Assembly: GCF_900107665.1 (NCBI RefSeq)
Contig: NZ_FNQT01000002.1
Span: 250,286-314,285, forward strand
Origin: Haloplanus vescus
GTDB taxonomy: Archaea; Halobacteriota; Halobacteria; Halobacteriales; Haloferacaceae
Direction: 5' to 3'
Length of the DNA stretch: 64,000 nucleotides
Positions within the stretch are counted from its first letter, which is position 1. The number at the start of each line of letters is the position of its first letter. The translations under genes were made by a program, and so were the position numbers. The notes beneath the pieces are model-generated. The model searched no databases and was not told where the DNA came from. It saw only the letters and a program-made list of their open reading frames with translations. Below are positions 26,791-36,023 of the stretch, in pieces.

Positions 26791-27198
26791 TCAGGTCTGG
26801 CTCTGATAGAACAGGACGACGATGGCGACGCCGACGAAGACGTGTGGGATGACGATGAACGGACTGCCACCCAGTGGGGGGAAGCCGAAGAGGACGTGGA
26901 TGACTGGGTTCGCCGTCAGCGCGTAGAGCACCAGCGCGATGCTGAGGAGGATGAGACTCCGCGTGTATCGGTTCGGCAGGTCCCGGTAGAGGGAGGCGTA
27001 CGTCCACAGGAGCGCCACCAGCAAGACGAAGTTGAACGTCGTGACGAACACCTGCACGCGAGTGAGGAAGACGAACACCTCGGGGATGTGTCCCGGTGCG
27101 CCCGGATAGTCGACTGCGAGCATGGCGACGTATCCGAGGAGCAGTCCAACGCCGGTCACGAGCGCCGTTCTGAGGCGCGGATTGATGTCAGTCTCCAT
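26791..27198 (-). CDS. Four-helix membrane protein paired with an HTH gene
   Basis: This 135-aa hydrophobic protein has four membrane segments (ALVTGVGLLLGYVAMLAV, VQVFVTTFNFVLLVALLW, SLILLSIALVLYALTA, IVIPHVFVGVAIVVLFY). Its start overlaps the upstream ArsR-like gene by 11 bp, so both are made together. Such membrane-plus-HTH pairs occur repeatedly in haloarchaea; the function is unknown. It could be a sensor or target of the HTH, which is inference only. Confidence 0.65.
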   Translation of the reverse strand: METDINPRLRTALVTGVGLLLGYVAMLAVDYPGAPGHIPEVFVFLTRVQVFVTTFNFVLLVALLWTYASLYRDLPNRYTRSLILLSIALVLYALTANPVIHVLFGFPPLGGSPFIVIPHVFVGVAIVVLFYQSQT

Positions 27199-27481
27199 TG
27201 GTCTCTAGGTCCGCTTGCTCGGCAATTTCCTCGAGGATGTCCAGATTCGCCGTCATCTGTTCGGTCAGAAAGAACATCTTCCCGTAGTCATCCCCCTGTG
27301 TCGTCACGATGTTGTTCTCCTCGAGCACTTCGAGGTGGTGCTGGACGGTCTTGTAGTTCAAATCGAGCGTCTCGGACAGTTGGTTCGTGTTCATCGGCCG
27401 GTCGTGGAGGGTGCGGACGATTCGGAGACGGTTCGCACCGCCTCGCGACCCGCCGATGAGCCACCACAGCAACTGCCGCAT
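27188..27481 (-). CDS. ArsR-type winged-helix protein
   Basis: This 97-aa regulator has RIVRTLHDRPMNTNQLSETL with the recognition helix in LNYKTVQHHLEVLEENNIV and a wing in GDDYGKMFFLT. The C-terminal helix (ANLDILEEIAEQADLE) probably makes the dimer. The ATG at 27481 was chosen because the fold starts right after it. It lies 106 bp downstream of the ABC permease on the same strand and overlaps the membrane gene. It may control this run of genes. Confidence 0.78.
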   Translation of the reverse strand: MRQLLWWLIGGSRGGANRLRIVRTLHDRPMNTNQLSETLDLNYKTVQHHLEVLEENNIVTTQGDDYGKMFFLTEQMTANLDILEEIAEQADLETNGD

Positions 27482-27587
27482 TATCGTATCCGGTGGCGAA
27501 CGCTCGGAAATAGTTTCTGGTGTGACTGGTCCCCCGCCAGCGACCACGTGGCGACGCCGTCCGCGACCAGTGGCGAATCACGACCAC

Positions 27588-28733
27588 TCACCCTCGTAGC
27601 GCTTCGACCGGGCGGTCGTTCGCGGCCTTCCACGCCGGATAGATACCACTCAGCACGCTCGTGACGACGGCGAAGGCGAACCCGTAGAGGAGATACTGCG
27701 CGCTCGCCCAGCCGAGGACGCCCGTCGCGTCGCCGGTGAGGACGCTGAACAGGACGGCGCCCACGGCGAGCGACGCCACCGCCCCGACGAACCCACCGAC
27801 GACGCCGAGAAACGCCGCCTCGGTCAGAATCATCCGCAGGACTTCCCCGCGGCGGATGCCGACGGCGCGGAGGACGCCGATTTCGCCCCGTCGCTCGATG
27901 GTGCTCATCAGCATGACGTTGAGGATGGCGACGCTCGCGACGATGAGTGAGATGGAGCCAATCCCGAGCAAGGCGAGTTGGAGCGTGTTCATGAAGGAGT
28001 CGACGTTCTCCTGGACACCTGCGTAGGTCATGATTTGCAGCTCCTCCTCGCTCTCTCGGCCGTCGCTGTTGAAGTGACTCACCAGCTGGTCGGAGATGGC
28101 CGTCGCGGCGTCTCCGTCCTCGGCGATGATGGTCACGCTGTCGTAGTACTGCTGGTCGCGGAGGCCGGACATCGGGATGACGAGCTCGCCGCGGCCGCCG
28201 CCTCCGAAGCCACTCTCCGAGGCGATGAAGCCGCGAACCCGGTAGATTTGGCCGTCGTACTGTACGGGGTCGCCGAGTTCCAACCCGAGCTCTTGGGCCG
28301 TGCTGTTGCTGATGAGCGCGCCGGTCTCGAGCCGTGCGGGCGCCTCCCCGCTGGAGACGTCGTAGAGCGCGTCCGCGTTGGTCACGGCCGTCACGCTCAC
28401 GTACGCGCGCCCGCTCCGCGTCTCTATCTCGGTGTCGTTCGTCTTCTGCGGAACGACCTGCGCGTCAGTCACCAGGTTCTCCATCTCCTCGACTTGGTCT
28501 TCGGTCACGCCGTCTTCGACGCTGTCCTGGCCCGCGGAGACGGACACCTGGTTGGTGAGGCTACCGAGGTCCGAGGTGGCCTGTTGCTGGATGGCGACGC
28601 CGGCCATGCCCAGCGACGCGATGGCGACGACGCCGATGACGATGCCGAGCGCGGCCAACCCGGTCCGCATCCGATTCCGACCGAGGTTCCGCCACGCCAT
28701 CAGGACGCTCGGGAACCGTCGCAGTACCGTCAC
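27588..28733 (-). CDS. MacB/FtsX-type ABC transporter permease
   Basis: This 381-aa permease has a first membrane helix (TGLAALGIVIGVVAIASLGM), a large external MacB-PCD domain and three C-terminal FtsX helices. The conserved MLMSTIERRGEIGVLRAVGIRRGEV sits in the FtsX part. A GTG start at 28733 overlaps the ATPase stop as GTGA. The longer frame that extends upstream is an artefact of the overlapping ATPase gene. MacB-type systems expel lipoproteins, peptides or antibiotics or transmit force; the substrate is unknown. The extracytoplasmic partner is the CARDB-like protein. Confidence 0.87.
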   Translation of the reverse strand: MTVLRRFPSVLMAWRNLGRNRMRTGLAALGIVIGVVAIASLGMAGVAIQQQATSDLGSLTNQVSVSAGQDSVEDGVTEDQVEEMENLVTDAQVVPQKTNDTEIETRSGRAYVSVTAVTNADALYDVSSGEAPARLETGALISNSTAQELGLELGDPVQYDGQIYRVRGFIASESGFGGGGRGELVIPMSGLRDQQYYDSVTIIAEDGDAATAISDQLVSHFNSDGRESEEELQIMTYAGVQENVDSFMNTLQLALLGIGSISLIVASVAILNVMLMSTIERRGEIGVLRAVGIRRGEVLRMILTEAAFLGVVGGFVGAVASLAVGAVLFSVLTGDATGVLGWASAQYLLYGFAFAVVTSVLSGIYPAWKAANDRPVEALRG

Positions 28734-29395
28734 GACTGAATCACCCCGTCGACGAGGCGGACGATTCGGTCCGCGTACGCCTCCATCTGCTCGTCGTGTG
28801 TCACCGCGACGATGGCGATGTTCTCCTCCTCTTTGAGCCGCGTCATCTCCTCGAGAATCGTCCGTCCGGTCTCCTGGTCGAGATTGCCGGTCGGCTCGTC
28901 CGCGAGGAGGATGTCCGGCTCGTTGATGAGGGCGCGAGCGATGGCGACACGCTGTTGCTGGCCGCCGGACAGTTGGGCGGGCGTGTGGTCGAGTCGGTCG
29001 CCGAGGCCAACTGTCCGGAGCAGGGTGATAGCGCGGTCGGTGCGCTGGACGCTTCGGTCCCACATCGACGGGAGTTCGACGTTCTCGACGGCGGTGAGCA
29101 TCGGGAGCAAGTGGAAATCCTGGAAGACGAATCCGAGCGACGAGCGCCGTTCCTCGGTGAGTTCGTCCTCGTCGAAGTCCGTCACCTCCCGGTCGTCGAG
29201 GCGGACAGTGCCTTCCGTCGGCGTGTCGAGCAAGCCAATCATGTTGAGCATGGTGCTCTTCCCCGACCCGGAGGGACCGGTGACGAGCACCATCTCGCCG
29301 CGGTCGGCGTGGAAGTCGATGCCTTTCAGCGCCACGACGGTCTCCTCGCCGCTCTGGTAGCGCTTGACCACGTCCGTGAGTTCGATGACGCTCAT
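28730..29395 (-). CDS. MacB/LolD-type ABC transporter ATPase
   Basis: This 221-aa ATPase has Walker A GPSGSGKST near residue 41, Q-loop FQDFHLLP, signature LSGGQQQR and Walker B LLADEPTGNLD. The H-loop is VTHDEQMEAYAD. The length and DEPTGNLD match the LolD/MacB class. It overlaps the permease (4 bp) and its own upstream CARDB gene (4 bp), forming a tightly coupled three-gene operon. Confidence 0.93.
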   Translation of the reverse strand: MSVIELTDVVKRYQSGEETVVALKGIDFHADRGEMVLVTGPSGSGKSTMLNMIGLLDTPTEGTVRLDDREVTDFDEDELTEERRSSLGFVFQDFHLLPMLTAVENVELPSMWDRSVQRTDRAITLLRTVGLGDRLDHTPAQLSGGQQQRVAIARALINEPDILLADEPTGNLDQETGRTILEEMTRLKEEENIAIVAVTHDEQMEAYADRIVRLVDGVIQS

Positions 29396-30903
29396 GGGTT
29401 GCGCCAGCGGTACACGCCGAAGCCCACGCCGACGACGACGAGCAGGGCGACGACGGCGCCAATCGCCGTCATCGGGAGGCCGCCCGAGCCGCCACCCGGT
29501 TCGTCCGGGCGACTCGCGGCGTTCTGCTCGCCGCTCGAAGCGGCCGCGCTCGCGCCCATCGACGCCGAGTCCACGTCGATTTGCTGGGTCGTCGTCACGC
29601 GGTCACCGTCGACGACGTACGTGATTTCGACGGGGACCGAGGAGACGTTCGACTGTCTCGACGCGGTGAGTTCGAACGTGCCGAACTCGCTGCCCTCAAC
29701 TTCGCCGACGTAGTACTGGCCGGACGGGGACGTCGGACTCACGGCCTCGGTGTCCGGGACGCTCACGAGGACGGATTCGGCGGTGGTGCTGCCGAGGTTC
29801 GCGGCGTCGCCCTGGATGGTGACGCCGCTTCCGGCCGCTGACGACTGGACGCTCACGAGGCGAATCTCGCCCGAGACGGCGGCCTGGTCGCGCAGGGTCG
29901 TCGTGTGGGTGGTTCCGGCCGCGGTGTACGTCGCCGTGTACGTGACCGTCCCGTCGACGGAACTCGGGATGTCGAAGGTCACCGATTCGTTCGAATCGGG
30001 GTCGATATCGCCCATCAGGTTCCGGGCGACGACCTGGTCGTCGGCCGTCGCCGTCACTTCGATGTCGGAGAAGCCCGTGTTCCCGAAGTTCGTCAGTTCC
30101 ACCTCGGTGTCGCCGTCGCTCGTCGTCTGTGCCGAGAGGTCGCCCCTGACAGCCGGTTCTTCGACGGTCATCTCGACGGACTTCGTGGCCGTCCGCGTGA
30201 CGCCCTCCGCGGTCGTATACGTGACCTCGCCCCTGAGCGTCTGTGTCCCGACTTCGTCGAACGTCACGTCGTACGCGAAGACGTGCTGTGACCCGCCGTC
30301 GATGGAGCCTCTGATTCGGTCGGGGTTGTCGACGGTGCTGCCGTTGAGTTCGAGCTGCACGCCGGTAATCTGTTCGCTGTCTCCGTTCGCAACCGTGACG
30401 TTGACCGGTGTCTCGGCGCCGGCGGCAGCGTCGTCGTCGTAGACCGTCGAGAAAGCCATCGAGACGCCGCTGGACCGTTCGACGTCGATGTACACGGGGC
30501 GCTCGATGACGAAGACGCCGCCGCTGGGCGAGGTCCCGCGGAGGACGATGTTCAGTCGCTTCTCACCCTCGCTCTCGAACGACGTCGAGAGCGGGACTTC
30601 GATGGCGTCACCCGGACCGAGGTCGCCGAGGTCGTTGGTGGTACTCCGCCGGGCTTGCCCCGGACCCTGAAGCGCCACTTCGGAAATCTCTGCGGCCCCG
30701 CTACTGCTCTCGGAGTTCTGTAGTTCGGCCGTGACCGTTATCTGCTCGCCCGGTTCGGGCGTCTGCGGTGACACCGAGACGTTGCCGATGGTGACGTAGG
30801 CGCTGTCCGACTGTGCCGACCCGATGGTCGCCATCGGAACGGCGAGACTGCTCGCCACCAGGGCAACGGCGAACGCGACTTTCGCCGGTCGGCCCCACGT
30901 CAT
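29392..30903 (-). CDS. Secreted membrane-anchored CARDB/COG1361-like protein
   Basis: This 503-aa protein has a signal peptide (KVAFAVALVASSLAVPMATIGSA). Several CARDB/Ig-like repeats rich in Thr/Ser/Asp follow (for example GNVSVSPQTPEPGEQITVTAELQN). A low-complexity Pro/Gly/Ser stretch leads to a C-terminal anchor helix (TAIGAVVALLVVVGVGFGVY) and a basic tail. It is predicted to face outward. It overlaps the ATPase gene by 4 bp. Most likely it is the external component of the MacB-like transporter, comparable to adaptor subunits elsewhere; this is inference from gene order. Confidence 0.75.
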   Translation of the reverse strand: MTWGRPAKVAFAVALVASSLAVPMATIGSAQSDSAYVTIGNVSVSPQTPEPGEQITVTAELQNSESSSGAAEISEVALQGPGQARRSTTNDLGDLGPGDAIEVPLSTSFESEGEKRLNIVLRGTSPSGGVFVIERPVYIDVERSSGVSMAFSTVYDDDAAAGAETPVNVTVANGDSEQITGVQLELNGSTVDNPDRIRGSIDGGSQHVFAYDVTFDEVGTQTLRGEVTYTTAEGVTRTATKSVEMTVEEPAVRGDLSAQTTSDGDTEVELTNFGNTGFSDIEVTATADDQVVARNLMGDIDPDSNESVTFDIPSSVDGTVTYTATYTAAGTTHTTTLRDQAAVSGEIRLVSVQSSAAGSGVTIQGDAANLGSTTAESVLVSVPDTEAVSPTSPSGQYYVGEVEGSEFGTFELTASRQSNVSSVPVEITYVVDGDRVTTTQQIDVDSASMGASAAASSGEQNAASRPDEPGGGSGGLPMTAIGAVVALLVVVGVGFGVYRWRNP

Positions 30904-31095
30904 CGCCGCACTCCGGGGCGCGTCCCGCGTTCGGTCACGATACCGTCTCGCGACGTGTGTCGCCTCCCGTGTCGTACTTCGTCGTCCGTCATGGATTCAC
31001 CCTCGCCATCGGGCGTTAAATCACCTGTCCGAGATTACACACGAAAGAGGCACAAATTCGACCAGAATCGAGGGACGGCCACTCGATTCGGGTCG

Positions 31096-31497
31096 TTACT
31101 CGTTCGCCCGAGCGAGGAAGGCGAGCGCTGCGCCGAGCAGCGCGACGTTCTGCAGGAAGGAGGTGAGCTCCTCGCCGCGCGATTCCTCATCGACGGCCCA
31201 GAAGTCGTGCATGACGGGCGTGACGCCGACGAAGAAGGCGGCGACGCTCGCCGCCGAGAGCCGCGGGAGTTTCCAGAGGCTGATGCCCAGGCTGCCGCCG
31301 AGGAGCAGTCCGCTCCCCACCGGCACGAGCGTCTCGGCCTTCGGGACGCCTTTCGCGTCGGCGTAGCCGATGCGACCCTCGAGGTTCGTGAAGTTCCGGA
31401 CGGCGAGCGCCGCGAGCCCGCTCCCGAAGAGCAGGCGGGCGAGTCGCGATGGCGGTTCGGCGCTGGGCTCCGTGGCGTCGTTGTCGGTGTCTGTCAT
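31096..31497 (-). CDS. DoxX-family membrane protein
   Basis: This 133-aa protein has four hydrophobic segments and DoxX-like features: RLLFGSGLAALAVRNFTNLEGRIGYADAKGVP in part, LVPVGSGLLLGGSLGISLW, and FLQNVALLGAALAFL. The HDFWAVDEE motif is typical. DoxX proteins are linked to quinone or sulfur redox chemistry, but many members have no assigned role. I chose the ATG at 31497; another in frame three codons earlier is possible. The 192 bases downstream, up to the CARDB gene, hold no evident gene. Confidence 0.8.
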   Translation of the reverse strand: MTDTDNDATEPSAEPPSRLARLLFGSGLAALAVRNFTNLEGRIGYADAKGVPKAETLVPVGSGLLLGGSLGISLWKLPRLSAASVAAFFVGVTPVMHDFWAVDEESRGEELTSFLQNVALLGAALAFLARANE

Positions 31498-31685
31498 CGT
31501 CCGCACAGACGGTCGGCCGAGAAATAAACGCTCGGAACTGTCGTCGAGCCGTGCCGCGGTCTGCCGGCCTCAGAGACGTTTCGGTGCGACTCCCGCGGCG
31601 CGCTCCGTGCGAGTATATATCGCTCTGGACACCAATTAGTAACCGCTTACTTGGGTCGCCGCCCAGTTTCGCGTACCCAACCCGT

Positions 31686-32369
31686 ATGACTTCCCCACAG
31701 TTCAGCGCCGCCGTCGACCCCCATCACCAGCGGTTCGACGTCGACGCCTACACCGACATCTACGTCGTCGGCGACGTCCACGGCAGCCGCGCGGCCCTCG
31801 AAGCGCTGCTCGAGGAACTCGACCTCGCTGACGACGACCTCGTCGTCTTCGTCGGTGACCTCGTCCGCAAGGGCCCGGATAGTCCCGGCGTCGTCGACAT
31901 CGTCCGTGACGACGACCGACTGGTCTCCGTCCGCGGCAACAACGAGCAGAAGGTCGTTCGCGGCGACAAACACCCCGACTGGCTCCGTGAAGGCGACCGC
32001 GCGTACTTCGAGTCGCTGCCGATCGCCATCTCCTTCGGCGACGCACTCGTCGTCCACGGCGGCGTCGACCCCGCTCGACCGCTCGCCGACCACACGCTCG
32101 ACGAGTTGCTGACGATGCGCGCTCCGCAGGGCGACGGCTACGACGGCCCGTTCTGGTACGAGACCTACGACGGCCCGCATCGCGTCTTCTTCGGGCACAC
32201 CGTCCACGAACGGCCCGTCGAGCGCCGCTATGCCGTCGGCCTCGACACTGGTTGTGTCTACGGCGGGGCGCTCACCGCCTACGACTACCGGCGTGACCGC
32301 TTCGTCACCGTCGACCCGACCACGACACACGAGTCCCGCAGCGAGTCGAAAATCGTCAATCCCGTCTGA
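31686..32369 (+). CDS. Serine/threonine phosphatase-like metallophosphoesterase
   Basis: This 227-aa enzyme has the PPP-family motifs VVGDVHGSRAAL, FVGDLVRKGPDS, VRGNNEQKV and HGGVDP, plus a GHT metal ligand near the end. The start at 31686 begins just before the fold, and tatatatc at about 31614 could be its promoter. Related enzymes are bis(5'-nucleosyl)tetraphosphatases or protein phosphatases. It converges on ppk (45 bp between stops), but a link to polyphosphate is only inference. Confidence 0.82.
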   Translation: MTSPQFSAAVDPHHQRFDVDAYTDIYVVGDVHGSRAALEALLEELDLADDDLVVFVGDLVRKGPDSPGVVDIVRDDDRLVSVRGNNEQKVVRGDKHPDWLREGDRAYFESLPIAISFGDALVVHGGVDPARPLADHTLDELLTMRAPQGDGYDGPFWYETYDGPHRVFFGHTVHERPVERRYAVGLDTGCVYGGALTAYDYRRDRFVTVDPTTTHESRSESKIVNPV

Positions 32370-32414
32370 GGCTGTCGTCCTCGGTCACCGCGTCGCTGTC
32401 GTGGACGTTCGCCG

Positions 32415-34757
32415 TCACTCGTACTCCGCCTGCAGGCGGTCCTGCGCTCCTTCTCGCGTCTTGAAGTACCGACGCTGTCCGTCCGCGGTTCGGACCGCCC
32501 ACTCGTAGGTCTCGCTCTCCGGGTGGTACCAGCGGTCGGCGTGGGTTTCGAACACCGAGGCGTCGCTCTCGACACCGCCGTCGCTCGTTGCCGGTTTCGC
32601 GGCCGTCTCGGGCACCGGTTCGACGAGCAGTTCCTCGTCGACGAGGTCGGAGTCCACGACCAGTCCCGGGCCGTATCCGCGCTCGCTCGCCTCGCGTGCG
32701 GACTGCATCAGTACCTCCTGCACGTCGCGGACGGGGTCGCCCTCTTCCGGCGTCACCTGTTCGTAGGACCCGTCGCTCTGCATCACCCACCGTCGGCGGT
32801 TGTCCCGGAGCGACGCTTCGAGAATGAATCGAAGTTGGCGGCGCAGCGACGGCGCTTCGACGGGCGTGACGGCTTCGACCCGGTGGTCAAGGTTTCGCGT
32901 CATCCAGTCCGCCGACCCGATGTACCACTCGGGGTCCCCGGCGTTCTCGAAGTAGAAGATGCGTGCGTGCTCCAGGAATCGGCCGACGATGGAGTGAACG
33001 GTGACGTTCTCGCTCACGCCTTCCAGTCCGGGGCGCAACCGACAGATGTCGCGGACGACGAGGTCGATGTCGACCCCCGCCATCGAGGCGCGGTAGAGCT
33101 CCGCGACCATCTCCGGGTCTTCGAGGCCGTTCACCTTCACGACGATACGCGCCCGCTTTCCCTCGCGGGCGTTGGCTTTCTCTCGACGAATCTTCTCGAC
33201 GAACCGCTCGCGCATCGTCACGGGTGCGATCAGGAGCTTGCGGAAACTGTCGTCGAGCGTCGGGCCCGTGAAGAAGTTGAACACCTTCGTGAGGTCCTGA
33301 CCGATGTCCCGGTCGGCAGTCAGGAGCCCGAGGTCGGAGTACCCCTTCGCCGTCTCGGAGTGGTAGTTCCCCGTGCCGACGTGGGAGTAGAGTTGCACGC
33401 CGTCGGACTCTTGGCGGACGACGAGCGCCGTCTTGGTGTGGGTCTTCAGGCCGACCGTTCCGTAGGCGACGTGGATGCCCTCCTCCTCCAGGCGGTGGAC
33501 CCATTCGAGGTTGTTCTTCTCGTCGAACCGGGCCTTGAGTTCGACCATCACCGCCACCTGCTTGCCGTTGTCCGCGGCGTCGATGAGCGTCTGAATCACC
33601 TTCGAATCGCTCGCAGTCCGGTAGATGGCGGCTTTCACCGCGAGCACGTTCGGGTCGTTCGCGGCCGCGTCGAGGAACTGTTGGACGGTGCCCTCGAAGG
33701 AGTGGTACGGGTGGTGAGCGAGGATGTCGCCGTTCCGTATCTCCGCGAAGAGGTTCGACCCGCCGTCGGACTCTCTCCCCTTCGGGCGGAGTCGGGGGTG
33801 TGGTTCCGGCGTCCACGAATCGAGTTTGAGGTCGGGCCGGTCGACGTCTATCAGCTCGAAGAAGTCCTGGAAATCTATCGGCCCCTCGCGGTAGAAGACT
33901 TCGCGGTCACCGAGGCCGAGGTTCTCGCGGAGGATGTCGACGGCGCGTTCCGGCATGTCGGCGTCGACCTCCAATCGGACGACTGTGGCGAAGCGACGCT
34001 GTTCGAGGACCTCCTCGATTTGGTCGATGAGGTCCTCCGCCACCTCCTCGTTGCGCCGCACCTCGGCGTTGCGCGTCACGCGGAACTTCGATACGTCGAC
34101 GATGTCGAGGTCGGGCAACAGGAGGTCGAGGTTGGCCTCGACGAGGTCCTCGAGGAGGACGTACTGCCCGGTCGTGTTCGGCACGTCGACGAACCGGGGC
34201 TGGTTCGGCGGAATCTTGATGCGGGTGAACGTCTCCTCGCCGCTCCCGTCGTCCGAGAGGACGCCCAGCGAGAGCGAGAGGTTCGAGATGAAGGGGAACG
34301 GATGCGCGGGGTCGAAGGCAAGCGGCGTCAGCGTCGGCAGAATCGACGCTTCGAAGTGTGCGCGCAGGTCGTCGCGCTGGGCCGCCGTCAGGTCGTCGTA
34401 GTCGCTGATTTCGATGCCGGCATCGGCGAGTTCCGGCTTGAGTTCGGTCTGCCAGTAGTCGGTCTGTTGGCGGAACAGGGGGCGCGCGGCGTCGAGAATC
34501 TCGCGCCACTGCTCTTCCGGCGTCCGGCCGTCGGGCGTCGTCTCGGTGACGCCCGCCTTCATTTGCTGTTCGAGTCCGCCCACGCGCTTCATGAAGAACT
34601 CGTCAGTGTTCTTCGTGAAGAAGGCGAGAAAGCGGAGTCGTTCGAGCGGCGGATTTCGCTCGTCCATCCCCTCGCTGAGGACGCGCGATTGAAACGCCAG
34701 TTCCGAGAGCTCCCTGTTGAGGTAGTATTCGGGCGCTGTTAGATCGGGCTCGCTCAT
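32415..34757 (-). CDS. ppk: Polyphosphate kinase 1
   Basis: The 780-aa enzyme shows all PPK1 regions. The N-domain starts YLNRELSELAFQSRVL, with FFTKNTDEFFMKRV and LTPLAFDPAHPFPFISN. The first HKD-like motif is KTHTK with His440, and a second has His625 in NLDHRVE. ILAHHPYHSFEGTVQQFL and YSHVGTGNYH are present. The last 80-90 residues are an extra acidic domain ending in a small YWHPESETYEWAVRTADGQRR-like YegP/DUF1508 segment, unusual for PPK1. It makes polyphosphate from ATP reversibly. PPK1 is patchy among haloarchaea. A TATA-like box lies about 30-40 bases upstream. Confidence 0.95.
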   Translation of the reverse strand: MSEPDLTAPEYYLNRELSELAFQSRVLSEGMDERNPPLERLRFLAFFTKNTDEFFMKRVGGLEQQMKAGVTETTPDGRTPEEQWREILDAARPLFRQQTDYWQTELKPELADAGIEISDYDDLTAAQRDDLRAHFEASILPTLTPLAFDPAHPFPFISNLSLSLGVLSDDGSGEETFTRIKIPPNQPRFVDVPNTTGQYVLLEDLVEANLDLLLPDLDIVDVSKFRVTRNAEVRRNEEVAEDLIDQIEEVLEQRRFATVVRLEVDADMPERAVDILRENLGLGDREVFYREGPIDFQDFFELIDVDRPDLKLDSWTPEPHPRLRPKGRESDGGSNLFAEIRNGDILAHHPYHSFEGTVQQFLDAAANDPNVLAVKAAIYRTASDSKVIQTLIDAADNGKQVAVMVELKARFDEKNNLEWVHRLEEEGIHVAYGTVGLKTHTKTALVVRQESDGVQLYSHVGTGNYHSETAKGYSDLGLLTADRDIGQDLTKVFNFFTGPTLDDSFRKLLIAPVTMRERFVEKIRREKANAREGKRARIVVKVNGLEDPEMVAELYRASMAGVDIDLVVRDICRLRPGLEGVSENVTVHSIVGRFLEHARIFYFENAGDPEWYIGSADWMTRNLDHRVEAVTPVEAPSLRRQLRFILEASLRDNRRRWVMQSDGSYEQVTPEEGDPVRDVQEVLMQSAREASERGYGPGLVVDSDLVDEELLVEPVPETAAKPATSDGGVESDASVFETHADRWYHPESETYEWAVRTADGQRRYFKTREGAQDRLQAEYE

Positions 34758-34785
34758 CTACGCTCTCGTTTCAGCCGCTCTACCG

Positions 34786-34799
34786 CCGATATATAAATC
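34786..34799 (-). promoter_or_regulatory. Probable TATA region of ppk
   Basis: Read leftward the sequence is gatttatatatcgg, centred about 36 bases before the ATG at 34757. This suggests a leader of roughly 10 bases. The rest of the 224-bp gap to cysE is AT-rich with other TATA-like stretches and no gene. Confidence 0.5.
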
Positions 34800-34981
34800 C
34801 CCAGAATGTATTAATAAATGGGCCGACATAGGCATACATAGTGTATATATCTGCCGAGCAGCCTGCGCTTGTTAGTCGATTCACCGTCGACCACACGATA
34901 TATCGACTATTCTAGGTTCGACGCCGTCGTGCTCGCGTTCTAGCCGTCGCGTGGCGGTAGAAGTCGTCGAAGTCGGCCCAG

Positions 34982-35854
34982 CTACCGGTTCGATTTCCGT
35001 TCCTGTTCGGGATGCTCGGAGATGAAGACGCTCGTGTCGTCCGGCACGTCGTCGGTGACCCACGAGTTCGCGCCGATACTCACGTGGTCGCCGATGTCGA
35101 CTGGGCCGAGGATGTTGCTCCCGGCGCCGATGACGACGTGGTCGCCGATATCGGGGTGTCGCTTGTAGCCTTTCGCCAGCATGTGCTCCTCGCCTTCCTT
35201 CTCCTCGAAGTGGAGGGCGCCGAGCGTGACGTTCTGGTAGATTCGCGCCCAGTCACCGACCGTGGCCGTCTCGCCGACGACGACCCCCGTCCCGTGGTCG
35301 ATGAAGAAGTAGTCGCCAATCTCCGCGCCGGGGTGGATGTCGATGCCCGTCTCGCTCTTCGCGTATTCGGCGAGTTCGCGGGCGTACGCGAAGTGCTCGG
35401 ACTGATACAGGACGTGCGCCACGCGGTGGGTCAGGATGGCGTGAAAGCCGGGATACGACCGAATGATTTCACAGTAGCTTCGTGCTGCCGGGTCGCCCTT
35501 GTAGGCGGCCTCGACGTCCTTCTTGAGCGTGCGTCGAATCGCCGGCAGTCGGTCGAGCGTCCGGTCAACGAGGTCGGTGAGTTCGGCCGCGTCGCGGTCC
35601 GAATAGGCCGTGATACCGCGGTGGATACACGACCCGAGCTGGGTCAGGCGGCGACGCGTCTCCTCGGGGGCATCGACCAACTCCGTCGCGCTCCAACACC
35701 GGGGAAAGAGGAGCTGTTTGAGCAGATGCGGTTCGTCACGGAGGAAGTCACGCCGCGGATAGTCTCGGTCGTCCTCCGTCGGAAAGGGCGCTTCGTCCGC
35801 TTGATACGCGTCGATGAGGTCGTGATGCGCATCACCAGTGTACTCGTAGCCCAT
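34982..35854 (-). CDS. cysE: Serine O-acetyltransferase (left-handed beta helix)
   Basis: The 290-aa protein has an all-helical N-domain with DPAARSYCEIIRSYPGFHAILTHRVAH, then the hexapeptide repeats GIDIHPGAEIGDYFFIDHGTGVVVGETATVGD. A GPVDIGDHVSIGANSWV block follows. These are SAT landmarks. It acetylates serine from acetyl-CoA in cysteine synthesis. The start at 35854 (MGYEYTGDAHHDL) is favoured since upstream in-frame sequence reads as basic, unlike the family. The N-terminal part is long, like the EpsC-type SATs of plants and some archaea. No cysK or other Cys gene is adjacent. Confidence 0.92.
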   Translation of the reverse strand: MGYEYTGDAHHDLIDAYQADEAPFPTEDDRDYPRRDFLRDEPHLLKQLLFPRCWSATELVDAPEETRRRLTQLGSCIHRGITAYSDRDAAELTDLVDRTLDRLPAIRRTLKKDVEAAYKGDPAARSYCEIIRSYPGFHAILTHRVAHVLYQSEHFAYARELAEYAKSETGIDIHPGAEIGDYFFIDHGTGVVVGETATVGDWARIYQNVTLGALHFEEKEGEEHMLAKGYKRHPDIGDHVVIGAGSNILGPVDIGDHVSIGANSWVTDDVPDDTSVFISEHPEQERKSNR

Positions 35855-36023
35855 TTGTATCCGGTAACGGGATGGAGTACCGTAGTTCTTCCACCTTGCT
35901 CTCGGGCGCCCTCTCTTAGAAGATGGCAGCTTCGTCGACAACATCCGGACGCTCCGGTCGCAACCCCTCCGTCGAAGATGTTCGTGAACATCTCTTTTCG
36001 TGACGAAGACGACCGTTTACCAC

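Noticed and set aside
27588-29462. A 624-codon frame extending the ABC permease upstream
   Set aside because: The upstream part overlaps the ATPase gene in another frame and is Arg-rich; the GTG at 28733 with GTGA overlap is the true start.
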